Assembly: GCA_016235025.1 (NCBI GenBank)
Contig: JACRMV010000001.1
Span: 124,001-188,000, forward strand
DNA from: Rhodocyclales bacterium
GTDB taxonomy: Bacteria > Pseudomonadota > Gammaproteobacteria > Burkholderiales > Rhodocyclaceae
Length of the DNA stretch: 64,000 nucleotides
Direction: 5' to 3'
Shown: piece after piece, positions 53,856-62,445 of the stretch
Layout of the letters: each line of letters opens with the position of its first letter
How positions within the stretch are numbered: position 1 is the first letter of the stretch
Made by a program: the position numbers and the translations under genes
Notes under the pieces: model-generated
Told to the model about the DNA's origin: nothing
The model's database searches: none
The model's input: only the letters and a program-made list of their open reading frames with translations

Positions 53856-55143
53856 ACTTTCCGATGTCTGGCAGGAAATCCTGAGCGAATTGCAGCACCC
53901 GGACATCGTCTGGCAAGTACTGGTGCTCGCCGTCTGCCTGCTGCTGGCGAGGTTCATCGAAGGCCGGGTGCGCGACCGCGTGGCCCATTCTGCCGCTGCG
54001 GTGGCCGCGGAAGGCCGCGCCTGGCTGCTCGGGGGCAGCCTGAAACGGGTGATTTTCCCGCTGGCGGCGCTGCTGCTGGTGCTGCTGGCGCGGCTGCTGC
54101 TCAAATCGCAGATCCATATCCATCTGCTGAACCTCGCCCTGCCACTGCTCGCCTCGCTGGCGGTGATCCGGCTGGTGGTTTACATCCTGCGTCACAGCTT
54201 TGGCAATGCGCCCTGGCTGGCGTCTTTCGAACGGGGCTTTGCGACCTTCGCCTGGGGCATCGTTGCCCTGCATATCATCGGCCTGCTGCCGGAAGTGATC
54301 GATATGCTGGAAGCCGCGGCCTTGCCGCTGGGCAAGACCCAGATCACGCTGTGGCAGATGCTGCAGGCTGTCGTCATGGTTGCCGCCACCCTGCTTGGCG
54401 CGCTGTGGCTCTCCAACACCTTCGAGGCGCGCCTGAACCAGGCTGCCGGCATGGATAGCAATTTTCGCATCGTCCTGGCCCGGCTGTCGCGCACATTGCT
54501 GACGCTGGTTGCGGTGCTGATCGCTTTGCCGCTGGTGGGCCTCGATCTCACCACGCTGTCGGTGTTCGGCGGTGCGCTGGGCGTCGGTCTCGGCTTCGGC
54601 TTGCAGAAAATCGCCAGCAACTACGTCTCCGGTTTCATCATTTTGCTCGACCGCTCGATCCAGCTCGGCAACGTCATCAGTGTCGGCAGTGACCGCGGCG
54701 AAGTGACGCGCATCACCACGCGCTACACCGTGCTGCGCAATCCGGGCGGGATTGAGGCGCTGGTGCCGAATGAACTGCTGATCGGCTCGGTGGTGCAGAA
54801 CGAGTCCTACAGCGACCGCAAGGTGCGCTTTGCCCTGTCGGTACAGGTCAGCTACGACAGCGATCTTGACCTGGCCATGCGCCTGATGATAGCGGCCGCT
54901 GCGGCGCAAGCCCGGGTGCTGGCGGAACCTGCGCCCATCGTGCTGCTGAAGGAATTCGCGGCCTCCGGCATCAATCTTGAACTGGGCGGCTGGATCGCCG
55001 ACCCGGAAAGCAGCCAGGGTGATTTGCGCTCGACAATCAACCTGGCCATCTGGCGCGCGTTCAAACAACACGGGATATCCATCCCCTTCCCGCAGTACGA
55101 AGTTCGCCTGCTCAACCCTCCTTCTGGTGAAAAAAATGTCTGA
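53845..55143 (+). CDS. MscS-family mechanosensitive channel
   Basis: 432 residues. Several N-terminal spans precede the MscS pore helix (LSVFGGALGVGLGFGLQKIA) and the beta domain (SNYVSGFIILLDRSIQLGNV, NPGGIEALVPNELLIGS). Such channels open on membrane stretch to release solutes. It overlaps the nuclease gene by 11 bases and rlmB by 8. Confidence 0.92.
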   Translation: MAAELSDVWQEILSELQHPDIVWQVLVLAVCLLLARFIEGRVRDRVAHSAAAVAAEGRAWLLGGSLKRVIFPLAALLLVLLARLLLKSQIHIHLLNLALPLLASLAVIRLVVYILRHSFGNAPWLASFERGFATFAWGIVALHIIGLLPEVIDMLEAAALPLGKTQITLWQMLQAVVMVAATLLGALWLSNTFEARLNQAAGMDSNFRIVLARLSRTLLTLVAVLIALPLVGLDLTTLSVFGGALGVGLGFGLQKIASNYVSGFIILLDRSIQLGNVISVGSDRGEVTRITTRYTVLRNPGGIEALVPNELLIGSVVQNESYSDRKVRFALSVQVSYDSDLDLAMRLMIAAAAAQARVLAEPAPIVLLKEFAASGINLELGGWIADPESSQGDLRSTINLAIWRAFKQHGISIPFPQYEVRLLNPPSGEKNV

Positions 55144-55891
55144 AACCCGCATGATTCATGGCTTCCATGCCATTACCGCCAAGCTGCGCCATGCTGCGGA
55201 TGATGTGAAAGAACTGTTCGTCGCCGAAGGCCGCCAGGACGGCCGCATGCGCGACCTTCTGAAGCTCGCGGCAGCGCATGGCGTGCGTGTGCTCCCGGTC
55301 GACGCCGCGCGGCTCGACATGCTGGTCGGCGCCGGCGGAAAAATTCATCAGGGCGCGCATCAGGGGGTCGTGGCAAGGGTTGCCGCGCAGATGAAGCATG
55401 TCGATCTCGACGATGTGCTCGAAGGGCTGACCGAGCCGGCGCTGCTGCTGGTGCTCGACGGTGTGACCGACCCGCACAATCTCGGCGCCTGCCTGCGCGT
55501 GGCGGATGCCGCCGGTGCGCACGCGGTGGTCGCGCCGAAGGACAAATCCTGCGGACTGAATGCCACCGCGATCAAGGTCGCCAGCGGCGCGGCGGACACC
55601 GTGCCCTATGTCATCGTCACCAACCTGGCACGCAGCCTGCGTGAGATGCAGGAGCATGGCCTGTGGGTGATCGGTGCGGCGGGAGAGGCTGAAAAGGACA
55701 TTTATGCCGTCGACCAGAAGGCGCCGACGGCCTGGGTGCTGGGGGCGGAAGGTGATGGCCTGCGGCGGCTGACGCGCGATACCTGTGACGTGTTGGCGCG
55801 CATCCCGATGCATGGGAGCATCGAAAGCCTGAATGTTTCGGTTTCGGCGGGAATCTGCCTGTTTGAGGCCCGCCGCCAGCGGCGCGTCTGA
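55136..55891 (+). CDS. rlmB: 23S rRNA (guanosine-2'-O)-methyltransferase RlmB
   Basis: 251 residues. A substrate-binding head (IHGFHAITAKLRHAADDVKE) is followed by the SPOUT knot: LVLDGVTDPHNLGACLRVAD, VLGAEGDGLRRLTRDTCD and IPMHGSIESLNVSVSAGICL. RlmB methylates G2251 of 23S rRNA. The ATG at 55136 is used because it begins the head domain; it lies inside the MscS gene. Confidence 0.94.
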   Translation: MSETRMIHGFHAITAKLRHAADDVKELFVAEGRQDGRMRDLLKLAAAHGVRVLPVDAARLDMLVGAGGKIHQGAHQGVVARVAAQMKHVDLDDVLEGLTEPALLLVLDGVTDPHNLGACLRVADAAGAHAVVAPKDKSCGLNATAIKVASGAADTVPYVIVTNLARSLREMQEHGLWVIGAAGEAEKDIYAVDQKAPTAWVLGAEGDGLRRLTRDTCDVLARIPMHGSIESLNVSVSAGICLFEARRQRRV

Positions 55892-55913
55892 ACGGCACGG
55901 GAAAAGGGGCATC

Positions 55914-56360
55914 ATGGACTACATTTTCTTCAACGAGCCGCTCTGTCGCGAGTTCATCGCCTTTATCTGCGAGCACGGCATCGAATATGAATCCGGCACC
56001 ACTGACGCGATGGGCGACGACGAGACGCCGGTTTTCCTGGTTACGCTTGCCGACGACCTGCCTGAATCCATGCTGGAGGCTCTGGAGCAGCGCTATGACG
56101 CGCTGATGGAAGAAACCGCAACGCGTGTGGCGCAGGAAGAAGGCTGGATCGGCAAGCGCCTGGCGGGCGTTTCGGCCACCCTGCCGGATGGCACGACGCG
56201 CACCCTCCGCCTCGATCCGGGGCTGGCCAACAAACTGCTGATGACGTTCTCGACCGATGAAATTCATCGCCTGGTGAATCAGCTCGCCGTGAGCCTGGCC
56301 GCTCCGGAAGAGCCGCGGCTGTGCAGGAATGTAGGCGAGGAAGCGGATACCGGGGGCTGA
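55914..56360 (+). CDS. Conserved-looking protein of unknown function
   Basis: 148 residues. The first half reads like a small alpha/beta domain (FFNEPLCREFIAFICEHGIE, FLVTLADDLPESMLEALEQR), and the remainder is polar. I do not recognise the family. The AAAGGGG ribosome-binding site before ATG 55914 and its place 22 bases after rlmB support expression from the same transcript. Confidence 0.65.
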   Translation: MDYIFFNEPLCREFIAFICEHGIEYESGTTDAMGDDETPVFLVTLADDLPESMLEALEQRYDALMEETATRVAQEEGWIGKRLAGVSATLPDGTTRTLRLDPGLANKLLMTFSTDEIHRLVNQLAVSLAAPEEPRLCRNVGEEADTGG

Positions 56361-56461
56361 CCGGGACCGAAAACGGCTGCGGCTGGCTAATCTTCTCCTA
56401 ATTGTTGCTCACTATCTTGCAAACCACGCGACTATCCGCGTAACTTCAAGGAGTGAGTAAC

Positions 56462-56794
56462 ATGAAACGCAAAATCTGGTGGGTGGCACTTGTCGCGCTT
56501 CCCATGACTGCCGTTGGCAGCGCCTACGCAACCAATACCATCGAAAATGATGCACTGGCCGTCGAAGCTGCGAAAATCGGCCTGACGCAAGCCGTTACCA
56601 TCGCCGAACAGCATGTCGGCGGCAAAGCCTCCCACGCCGAGTTAGAGAAGTACAAGGGTCAGTCGGTCTTCGACGTTGAAGTCGTGAGTGGCAAGAAGGT
56701 CATGGAGGTAAAGGTCGACCCGACAGCCGGCAAGGTGCTCGCGGTGACGGAAGATAAAAATGATCATGACGATAACCATGATCCGGCCGATTGA
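56462..56794 (+). CDS. PepSY-domain exported protein
   Basis: 110 residues. A signal peptide (WWVALVALPMTAVGSAYA) is followed by a PepSY domain: AKIGLTQAVTIAEQHVGGKA, SVFDVEVVSGKKVMEVKVDP, GKVLAVTEDKNDHDDN. PepSY proteins are periplasmic and often lie beside two-component systems, as here. The start at 56462 follows AAGGAGTGAG. Confidence 0.88.
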   Translation: MKRKIWWVALVALPMTAVGSAYATNTIENDALAVEAAKIGLTQAVTIAEQHVGGKASHAELEKYKGQSVFDVEVVSGKKVMEVKVDPTAGKVLAVTEDKNDHDDNHDPAD

Positions 56795-56888
56795 CTTACC
56801 AGTCTGACGTCATACGGAGTGGCAATGCCACTCCGGTTTCCCTGGAGAGCCCGGCGGGGCCAGGATATAAAACTACGGAAGATTCGCA

Positions 56889-57660
56889 ATGAAAACGAAC
56901 ATGAATGGGGATGTGGTCCAGACGTTGGTCAAGGTACCGGAAGTCACGCTTTACTTCTGGATCATAAAGATCGCGGCTACCACGCTGGGTGAAACCGGTG
57001 GCGATGCCGTGTCGATGTCGATGCATATGGGGTATCTGGTCGGGACGGTCATTTTCGCCGCGATTTTTCTTCTGGCCGTGATTGCCCAAGTCAGGGCAAA
57101 GGGCTTCCACCCCTTTCTCTACTGGACCACCATCATCGCCACGACAACCGTCGGCACAACCCTCGCCGACTTTGCAGACCGCTCGCTCGGGATCGGTTAT
57201 GCAGGGGGGGGCATCGCTACTGTTTGCCTTGTTGATGGCCTCTCTGGCCCTCTGGTATTGGTCACTCGGCACAGTATCGGTTGATACCGTGAGTTCTCCA
57301 AAGGCCGAGATGTTCTATTGGATGACGATCATGTTTTCCCAGACACTGGGCACGGCACTGGGCGATTGGACAGCCGACACGGCAGGGCTGGGCTATGGGG
57401 GAGGTGCGATGGTATTCAGCGCTCTGCTGGCACTTGTTGTTGCGGCATACTGCTGGACAACCCTATCCCGCACCCTGCTGTTCTGGTCTGCATTCATTCT
57501 CACGCGCCCCCTGGGTGCTGTGGTCGGCGATTTTCTGGACAAGCCGGTCGCTGCAGGCGGGTTGGCATTGAGTCGCTATTCTGCGTCGATTGCACTCCTT
57601 GTTTTTATCGTGGCCTGCATCGTGATCTTCTGGCAAAGAGCGGCTAAACAAGGGCATTGA
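56889..57660 (+). pseudogene. COG4705-type membrane protein, frameshifted at a G8 run
   Basis: Two frames together encode a membrane protein with repeated TTxGETGGDA/TLGTALGDW-type units, a pattern of COG4705 proteins. The first frame (from 56889) reaches GIGYAGG and then breaks at eight G residues (57204-57211). The second continues as ASLLFALLMASLALWYWSLG to a stop at 57660. Losing one G restores a single 256-residue protein. It could be a real mutation, a phase-variable switch, or an assembly error. Confidence 0.72.
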
Positions 57661-57664
57661 CGTA

Positions 57665-58174
57665 ATGCCAGATTTCTTCACAGATCGGATTGTGGGCACC
57701 ATGGAACACCTGAACCATGTCCTGTTTCTTTTGCTCAATGCTTCACCAGACGCATCCAGCGCCATGGTCGATGTCGCACGCGTCCTGGCGGACGGACTGA
57801 TCTGGATCGTACCGGTGGGATTGATTTCCTTCTGGCTACGAGGCTCTTCCCCCATGCGTCACGTTTTGCTCGCCGCAATGGTTTCGGGATGGGTTGGGCT
57901 GCTGGTCAATCAATTGATCGGCCTGTTCTTGTATCAGCCCCCGACCGCTCGAGGCGGGAATCGGCCGGACGCTGATTTCGCATGTGCCGGATACTTCGCT
58001 CCCGAGCGACCATCCAACATTGATCTGGGCAGTGCCTGGCTAAGCTTGTGGCAAAAGCATCCCGTTATCGCACCGTTGATGCGCAAGTCGCTGCCCCTAT
58101 CGGGCGATTTTTTCCGGTTTGATCCACCGGGGCTGGGTGCGATGATGAAGCATCGTGAATGGCGAGCATGCTGA
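57665..58174 (+). pseudogene. PAP2-type phosphatase, frameshifted
   Basis: The frame starts like a PAP2 lipid phosphatase (NHVLFLLLNASPDASSAMVD, SGWVGLLVNQLIGLFLY). At CAGCCCCCGACC, a C5 run, the sequence leaves the family; removing one C gives PRPLEAGIGRTLISHVPDTS and LPSDHPTLIWAV, containing the conserved PSDH motif. A second shift near 58040 is then needed. The final HxxxD-type motif is not well preserved, so the gene is probably dead. Confidence 0.7.
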
Positions 58175-58836
58175 TGCGCATTTTGTTGATTGAAGATGAT
58201 CTCATGATCGGCGAGGCGGTGTCCATCGCCCTCAAGGATGCCGCTTATGCCGTGGATTGGGTAAAGGATGGGGTAGCAGCCGGCGGTGCGCTGGAACATG
58301 GCGATCACCAGGCCGTGCTGCTCGATCTGGGCCTGCCCAGGCGCGATGGTTTGGAGGTTTTGCGGCGCCTGCGACATGCCGGCAACAAGATTCCCGTCGT
58401 TGTCATTACTGCCCGCGATGGTGTGGAGGATCGCATCAGGGGGCTGGATATTGGCGCAGACGACTATCTGGTCAAACCTTTCGACGTCAATGAGTTGCTC
58501 GCACGACTGCGCGCGGTCGTACGCCGTCAGGGCGGACAGGCTACACCGATACTCACCAATGGCAGGGTGAGCCTGGACCCGGCAACCCGTGAAGCCCGCT
58601 GCGGCGATGTCGTGGAGCAACTGAGTGCGCGCGAATTCGCCCTCTTGCATGCGTTTCTGCTGCGCCCCGGCAGGATCCTCAGTCGAACGGAACTGGAAGA
58701 GCATATCTACGGCTGGAATGAGGAAGTGGAAAGTAATGCAGTCGATTTCCTGATCCATGGCGTGCGCAGGAAGCTGGGTGTCGATGTCATCAAGAATGTG
58801 CGCGGCGCCGGTTGGATGGTAGAGAAATCAGAATGA
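58174..58836 (+). CDS. OmpR-family response regulator
   Basis: 220 residues. The receiver has MRILLIEDDLMIGE, the phosphorylated Asp in VLLDLGLPRRDG, VVVITARDG and DYLVKPFDVNELLAR. The C-terminal winged helix ends with VDFLIHGVRRKLGVDVIKNV. It resembles BasR/QseB regulators. The start at 58174 is preferred over 58159. It overlaps the kinase gene by 4 bases (ATGA). Confidence 0.93.
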   Translation: MRILLIEDDLMIGEAVSIALKDAAYAVDWVKDGVAAGGALEHGDHQAVLLDLGLPRRDGLEVLRRLRHAGNKIPVVVITARDGVEDRIRGLDIGADDYLVKPFDVNELLARLRAVVRRQGGQATPILTNGRVSLDPATREARCGDVVEQLSAREFALLHAFLLRPGRILSRTELEEHIYGWNEEVESNAVDFLIHGVRRKLGVDVIKNVRGAGWMVEKSE

Positions 58837-60140
58837 ATCGATCCCTGCAACGGCGGCTTTCTTTAATGCTGGGTGGCGCTCTGTTGCTTGCGGGTGTTGC
58901 TGCCGCCGTAGTGTCTTCCATTCTTGCGTATGCCGAAGCGAAAGAATTTCAGGATGACATGTTGCGACAGATCGCCCTGTTGTCTGCTCGAACCGCAACG
59001 CATTCAACGGAGATCGTGGCGTCGCGCGAAACGCGTGCCGACCTTGCGTTGGATGACCAGGAAGCGCGCATCAGCGTGATTCGTCTGCCAGGCGATGCCC
59101 GCCCTGGCTGGCTGGTGGATGACTGGCCTTCCGGTTTTCGTACGCTTGAGACGAGCAATGGACGCTTGCGGATATTCGTACTGAAAGACTCCTCCGGCAA
59201 GGCCATGGTGGTTGCCCAGCCGACTGACGCGCGCGACGAGATCGCGCTGAACAGTGCGTTGCGCACCCTCGTGCCGCTGCTGCTGTTCCTGCCCGTGATG
59301 GCATGGCTCATCGTACGCATCGTCCGCCGCGAGCTTTTGCCGGTCAGCCGTCTCGCCGGTGATCTGGATAGGCAGCCGGCAGACCGGCCGCACTCTCTCC
59401 CCGACAGTGATATTCCGGATGAAATCGTCCCGTTCGTACATGCCATCAACCGACTGCTCATACGGGTCGGCGAGTTGTTGGGCCAGCAGCGGCGCTTTAT
59501 CGCGGATGCCGCCCATGAGCTCAGGACGCCGCTTACCGCACTGTCGCTGCAGGCGCAAAACTTGAGGCAGGCAGGGACTCTCGAGTCCATGCATGAGCGC
59601 GTTCTGCCGCTGCAGTCCGGAATCGAACGGGCGCGCAAGCTGACGGAGCAGCTGTTGAGCCTTGCCAGGATTCAGGCGGGAACCTTGGAAACTGCAGAAG
59701 TGGATGTCTCGGTGATGGCCCGCGAACTGATCGCGGAATACCTCCCGATGGCTGAGGCCAAGGAAATCGACCTGGGCCTCGACGAAGTAGCCCTGTTCAC
59801 GCTTTTCACAGCAGAGGAAACGCTACGGTTGGTACTCAGGAACGCGCTGGAAAACGCGCTGAAATATGCTCCTGAAGGCGGTAAAGTGACGCTTCGTCTA
59901 TATGTGGATGGAAATGACGCCGTGATCGAAATTGTCGACAATGGTCCGGGCATTCCTGCCACAGAGAGGGAGCGCATCATGGATCCGTTCTATCGCATGC
60001 CGGGAGTGGAGGGTGAAGGCAGTGGACTCGGTCTTGCAATTGCCAGCGAGGCTGCGGTCAGGCTGGGTGGACGCATTGCCTTGCTGGACAGACCGGAAGG
60101 TTCCGGGTTGATCTTCCGTTATCGGCAAAACCGCTGCTGA
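58833..60140 (+). CDS. Two-component sensor histidine kinase
   Basis: 435 residues. Two membrane helices (LMLGGALLLAGVAAAVVSSI and LVPLLLFLPVMAWLIVRIV) enclose a periplasmic sensor, followed by a HAMP-like linker, the H box FIADAAHELRTPLTALSLQA, the N box LRNALENALKYAP, VDNGPGIPATERERI and GSGLGLAIASEAA. It should phosphorylate the response regulator in the same operon. The PepSY and membrane genes just upstream are the likely targets. Confidence 0.93.
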   Translation: MNRSLQRRLSLMLGGALLLAGVAAAVVSSILAYAEAKEFQDDMLRQIALLSARTATHSTEIVASRETRADLALDDQEARISVIRLPGDARPGWLVDDWPSGFRTLETSNGRLRIFVLKDSSGKAMVVAQPTDARDEIALNSALRTLVPLLLFLPVMAWLIVRIVRRELLPVSRLAGDLDRQPADRPHSLPDSDIPDEIVPFVHAINRLLIRVGELLGQQRRFIADAAHELRTPLTALSLQAQNLRQAGTLESMHERVLPLQSGIERARKLTEQLLSLARIQAGTLETAEVDVSVMARELIAEYLPMAEAKEIDLGLDEVALFTLFTAEETLRLVLRNALENALKYAPEGGKVTLRLYVDGNDAVIEIVDNGPGIPATERERIMDPFYRMPGVEGEGSGLGLAIASEAAVRLGGRIALLDRPEGSGLIFRYRQNRC

Positions 60141-60149
60141 CGATCCGCA

Positions 60150-60734
60150 CTATTTGGCTGACCATTTATCAGCCAACTGGCGCAGCCACCAGACCACGGC
60201 CAGGCTTAAGCCGAATCCGGCCAGCACATCGGCAGGAAAGTGCGCGCCGAGGCTCACGCGCGACAGGCCGACCCAGAGCACGAACAGCGCGAGGACGAGG
60301 CGCAGCGCAGGCCTTGCCTGCGGCCAGAAACACGCTGCCAGCAGCATGGCGAAGGTGGCATGGCCGCTAGGCAGGCTACGTTGCAATGCCATTTCGCCGA
60401 CGGCGTGGAACGCACCGGGCGGCAGGACGGCTGCCGGGCGGGGAAAGTCCAGCCAGGTTTTCAGCATCCCGACGAGTGCGCCGTCGAGAGCGTAGCCGGC
60501 GCTAAATACGGCGAGTGTGGTGAGCCAGGCAGAGGCCAGTGCCTGCTGGCCCGGCCGTCGTGTCCGTATCCAGAGCCAGAGCACGGCGGCGGCGAGAAAA
60601 ATCCCGAAGCGGTCCGGGTCGCCGAGCCAGGAGCCGAGCCGCATGATGCCGTCGATGGCTGGCGCACGCGCATCGTTGATGAGATGGAACAGCCAGAGAT
60701 TCAGCCCGCCCCAGTCGTAGAGCACGCCTTTCAT
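60150..60734 (-). CDS. PAP2-family lipid phosphatase
   Basis: 194 residues with six membrane helices. The catalytic motifs are LDFPRPAAVLPPGAF, RSLPSGHATFAMLLAACF and SRVSLGAHFPADVLAGFGLS, the typical three PAP2 blocks. It likely acts on undecaprenyl pyrophosphate or phosphatidic acid derivatives. It follows prfC by 10 bases on the same strand. Unlike the copy at 57665 it appears intact. Confidence 0.92.
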   Translation of the reverse strand: MKGVLYDWGGLNLWLFHLINDARAPAIDGIMRLGSWLGDPDRFGIFLAAAVLWLWIRTRRPGQQALASAWLTTLAVFSAGYALDGALVGMLKTWLDFPRPAAVLPPGAFHAVGEMALQRSLPSGHATFAMLLAACFWPQARPALRLVLALFVLWVGLSRVSLGAHFPADVLAGFGLSLAVVWWLRQLADKWSAK

Positions 60735-60744
60735 GACCGCTATA

Positions 60745-62331
60745 TCAGTGGATCTCGCGTGTTTCGAGGAACACGATATCGGGATATTTCTCCACGGTCA
60801 TGTTCAGGTTGACCCGGTTCGGCGCCAGATAGACGTAATCCCCGGCGCCATCGAGGGCGACATTGACGCCGGATTTTTCCGCCAGCGCCTTGATCTGGGC
60901 TTCGTCGCCGCGCAGCCAGCGGGCGGTCGCCACGTTGTAGGGCTCGAAGAAGCAATCGACGCCGTATTCGAATTCCAGGCGATGGGCGACGACATCGAAT
61001 TGCAGCGTGCCGACCGCGCCGAGAATCAAATCGTTGCTGTGGATCGGCTTGAACAATTGCGTCGCACCTTCCTCGGCCAGTTGCTGCAAGCCTTTCTGCA
61101 ACTGCTTCATCTTCATCGGATTGCGAATCTGGGCGCGGCGGAAGTGTTCCGGGGCGAAGCAGGGGATGCCGGTGAATTTGAGATCTTCGCCTTCGGAAAA
61201 GGTGTCGCCGAGAATGATCGTGCCGTGGTTGGGAATACCGATGATGTCGCCCGGCCAGGCTTCGTCCGTGGTGTTCCTGTCCTGCGCCATGAAGGTGATG
61301 GCGTTATTTACCGCCAGCGTCTTGCCGGTCGAGAGCTGCTTGAGTTTGATGCCGCGTTCGAACTCGCCGGAGCAGACGCGGACGAAGGCGATGCGGTCGC
61401 GATGCTTGGGGTCCATGTTGGCCTGGATCTTGAAGACGAAGCCGGAGAATTTTTCTTCTTCCGGCTGCACGATGCGGCCTTGCGTGGCGCGTGGCTGCGG
61501 CCCCGGCGAAAGTTCGACCACTGCGTCGAGCAGGCTTTGCACGCCGAAGTTATTCACGGCCGAGCCGAAGAAGACCGGCGTCTGCCTGCCGGCGAGATAG
61601 GCGGTACGGTCGAAGCTGTGCGAGGCGCCGCGCACCAGCTCGACTTCGATGCGCAGTTCCTCGATCTGGTCAGGGATCAGTTCGTCGAGGCGCGGGTTGT
61701 GCAGTCCCTGGATGATTTCCGCCGTGCCTTTTTCCGCCTGCGGGTCGAAGAAGGCGATGGTATCGTCATACAGGTGATAGACGCCGCGAAAACGCTTGCC
61801 CATGCTGATCGGCCAGGTCATCGGCGCGCACTGGATTTTCAGCACCTCCTCGATTTCGTCGAGCAGCTCGATCGGCGGCCGGCCCTCGCGGTCGAGCTTG
61901 TTGATGAAGGTGAGGATCGGCGTGTCGCGCAGGCGGCAGACGCCCAGCAGCTTGATGGTCTGGGCTTCGACGCCGTTGACCGAATCGAGCACCATCACCG
62001 CCGAGTCGACAGCGGTCAGGGTGCGATAGGTGTCTTCGGAAAAATCCTCGTGGCCGGGGGTGTCGAGCAGGTTGATGATGTGCTCGCGGTAGGGAAACTG
62101 CATCACCGAGGAGGTCACCGAAATGCCGCGCTGCTTTTCCAGTTCCATCCAGTCCGAGGTGGCGTGGCGCGCCGCCTTGCGGGCGCGGACTTCGCCGGCC
62201 ACTTGAATGGCGCCGCCGAACCACAGCAGTTTTTCGGTCAGCGTGGTCTTGCCGGCGTCAGGGTGGGAAATGATGGCGAAGGTACGGCGGCGCGCAAGTT
62301 GCGCCTTGAGTTCTTGAATCGAGCGGGACAC
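60745..62331 (-). CDS. prfC: Peptide chain release factor 3
   Basis: 528 residues. The GTPase motifs are [39 protein letters not shown] and [17 protein letters not shown], with the RF3-specific [15 protein letters not shown]3 recycles RF1 and RF2 after termination. The start is clear. The 114-bp gap before it holds dispersed-repeat copy 62379-62402. Confidence 0.96.
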   Translation of the reverse strand: MSRSIQELKAQLARRRTFAIISHPDAGKTTLTEKLLWFGGAIQVAGEVRARKAARHATSDWMELEKQRGISVTSSVMQFPYREHIINLLDTPGHEDFSEDTYRTLTAVDSAVMVLDSVNGVEAQTIKLLGVCRLRDTPILTFINKLDREGRPPIELLDEIEEVLKIQCAPMTWPISMGKRFRGVYHLYDDTIAFFDPQAEKGTAEIIQGLHNPRLDELIPDQIEELRIEVELVRGASHSFDRTAYLAGRQTPVFFGSAVNNFGVQSLLDAVVELSPGPQPRATQGRIVQPEEEKFSGFVFKIQANMDPKHRDRIAFVRVCSGEFERGIKLKQLSTGKTLAVNNAITFMAQDRNTTDEAWPGDIIGIPNHGTIILGDTFSEGEDLKFTGIPCFAPEHFRRAQIRNPMKMKQLQKGLQQLAEEGATQLFKPIHSNDLILGAVGTLQFDVVAHRLEFEYGVDCFFEPYNVATARWLRGDEAQIKALAEKSGVNVALDGAGDYVYLAPNRVNLNMTVEKYPDIVFLETREIH

Positions 62332-62378
62332 GATGGGCAGGTCGATGCGGAAAGGGCGCGATTATACGGGGACGCCCA

Positions 62379-62402
62379 AAAAGTCGGCGCGGGTGACACG
62401 GC
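62379..62402 (-). repeat. Dispersed 24-bp repeat, intergenic copy upstream of prfC
   Basis: About 22 of 24 positions match. It lies between the GGDEF-EAL gene's stop and the prfC start. Confidence 0.85.
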
Positions 62403-62445
62403 GAGTGTTCCGTGGAGTGCCCCGATTTTCGTCGGAATCGGGAGG

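Noticed and set aside
55325-55350. GTCGGCGCCGGCGG in rlmB as another dispersed-repeat copy
   Set aside because: Only about 10 bases match and the T run and left half are absent; it is ordinary GC-rich coding sequence.
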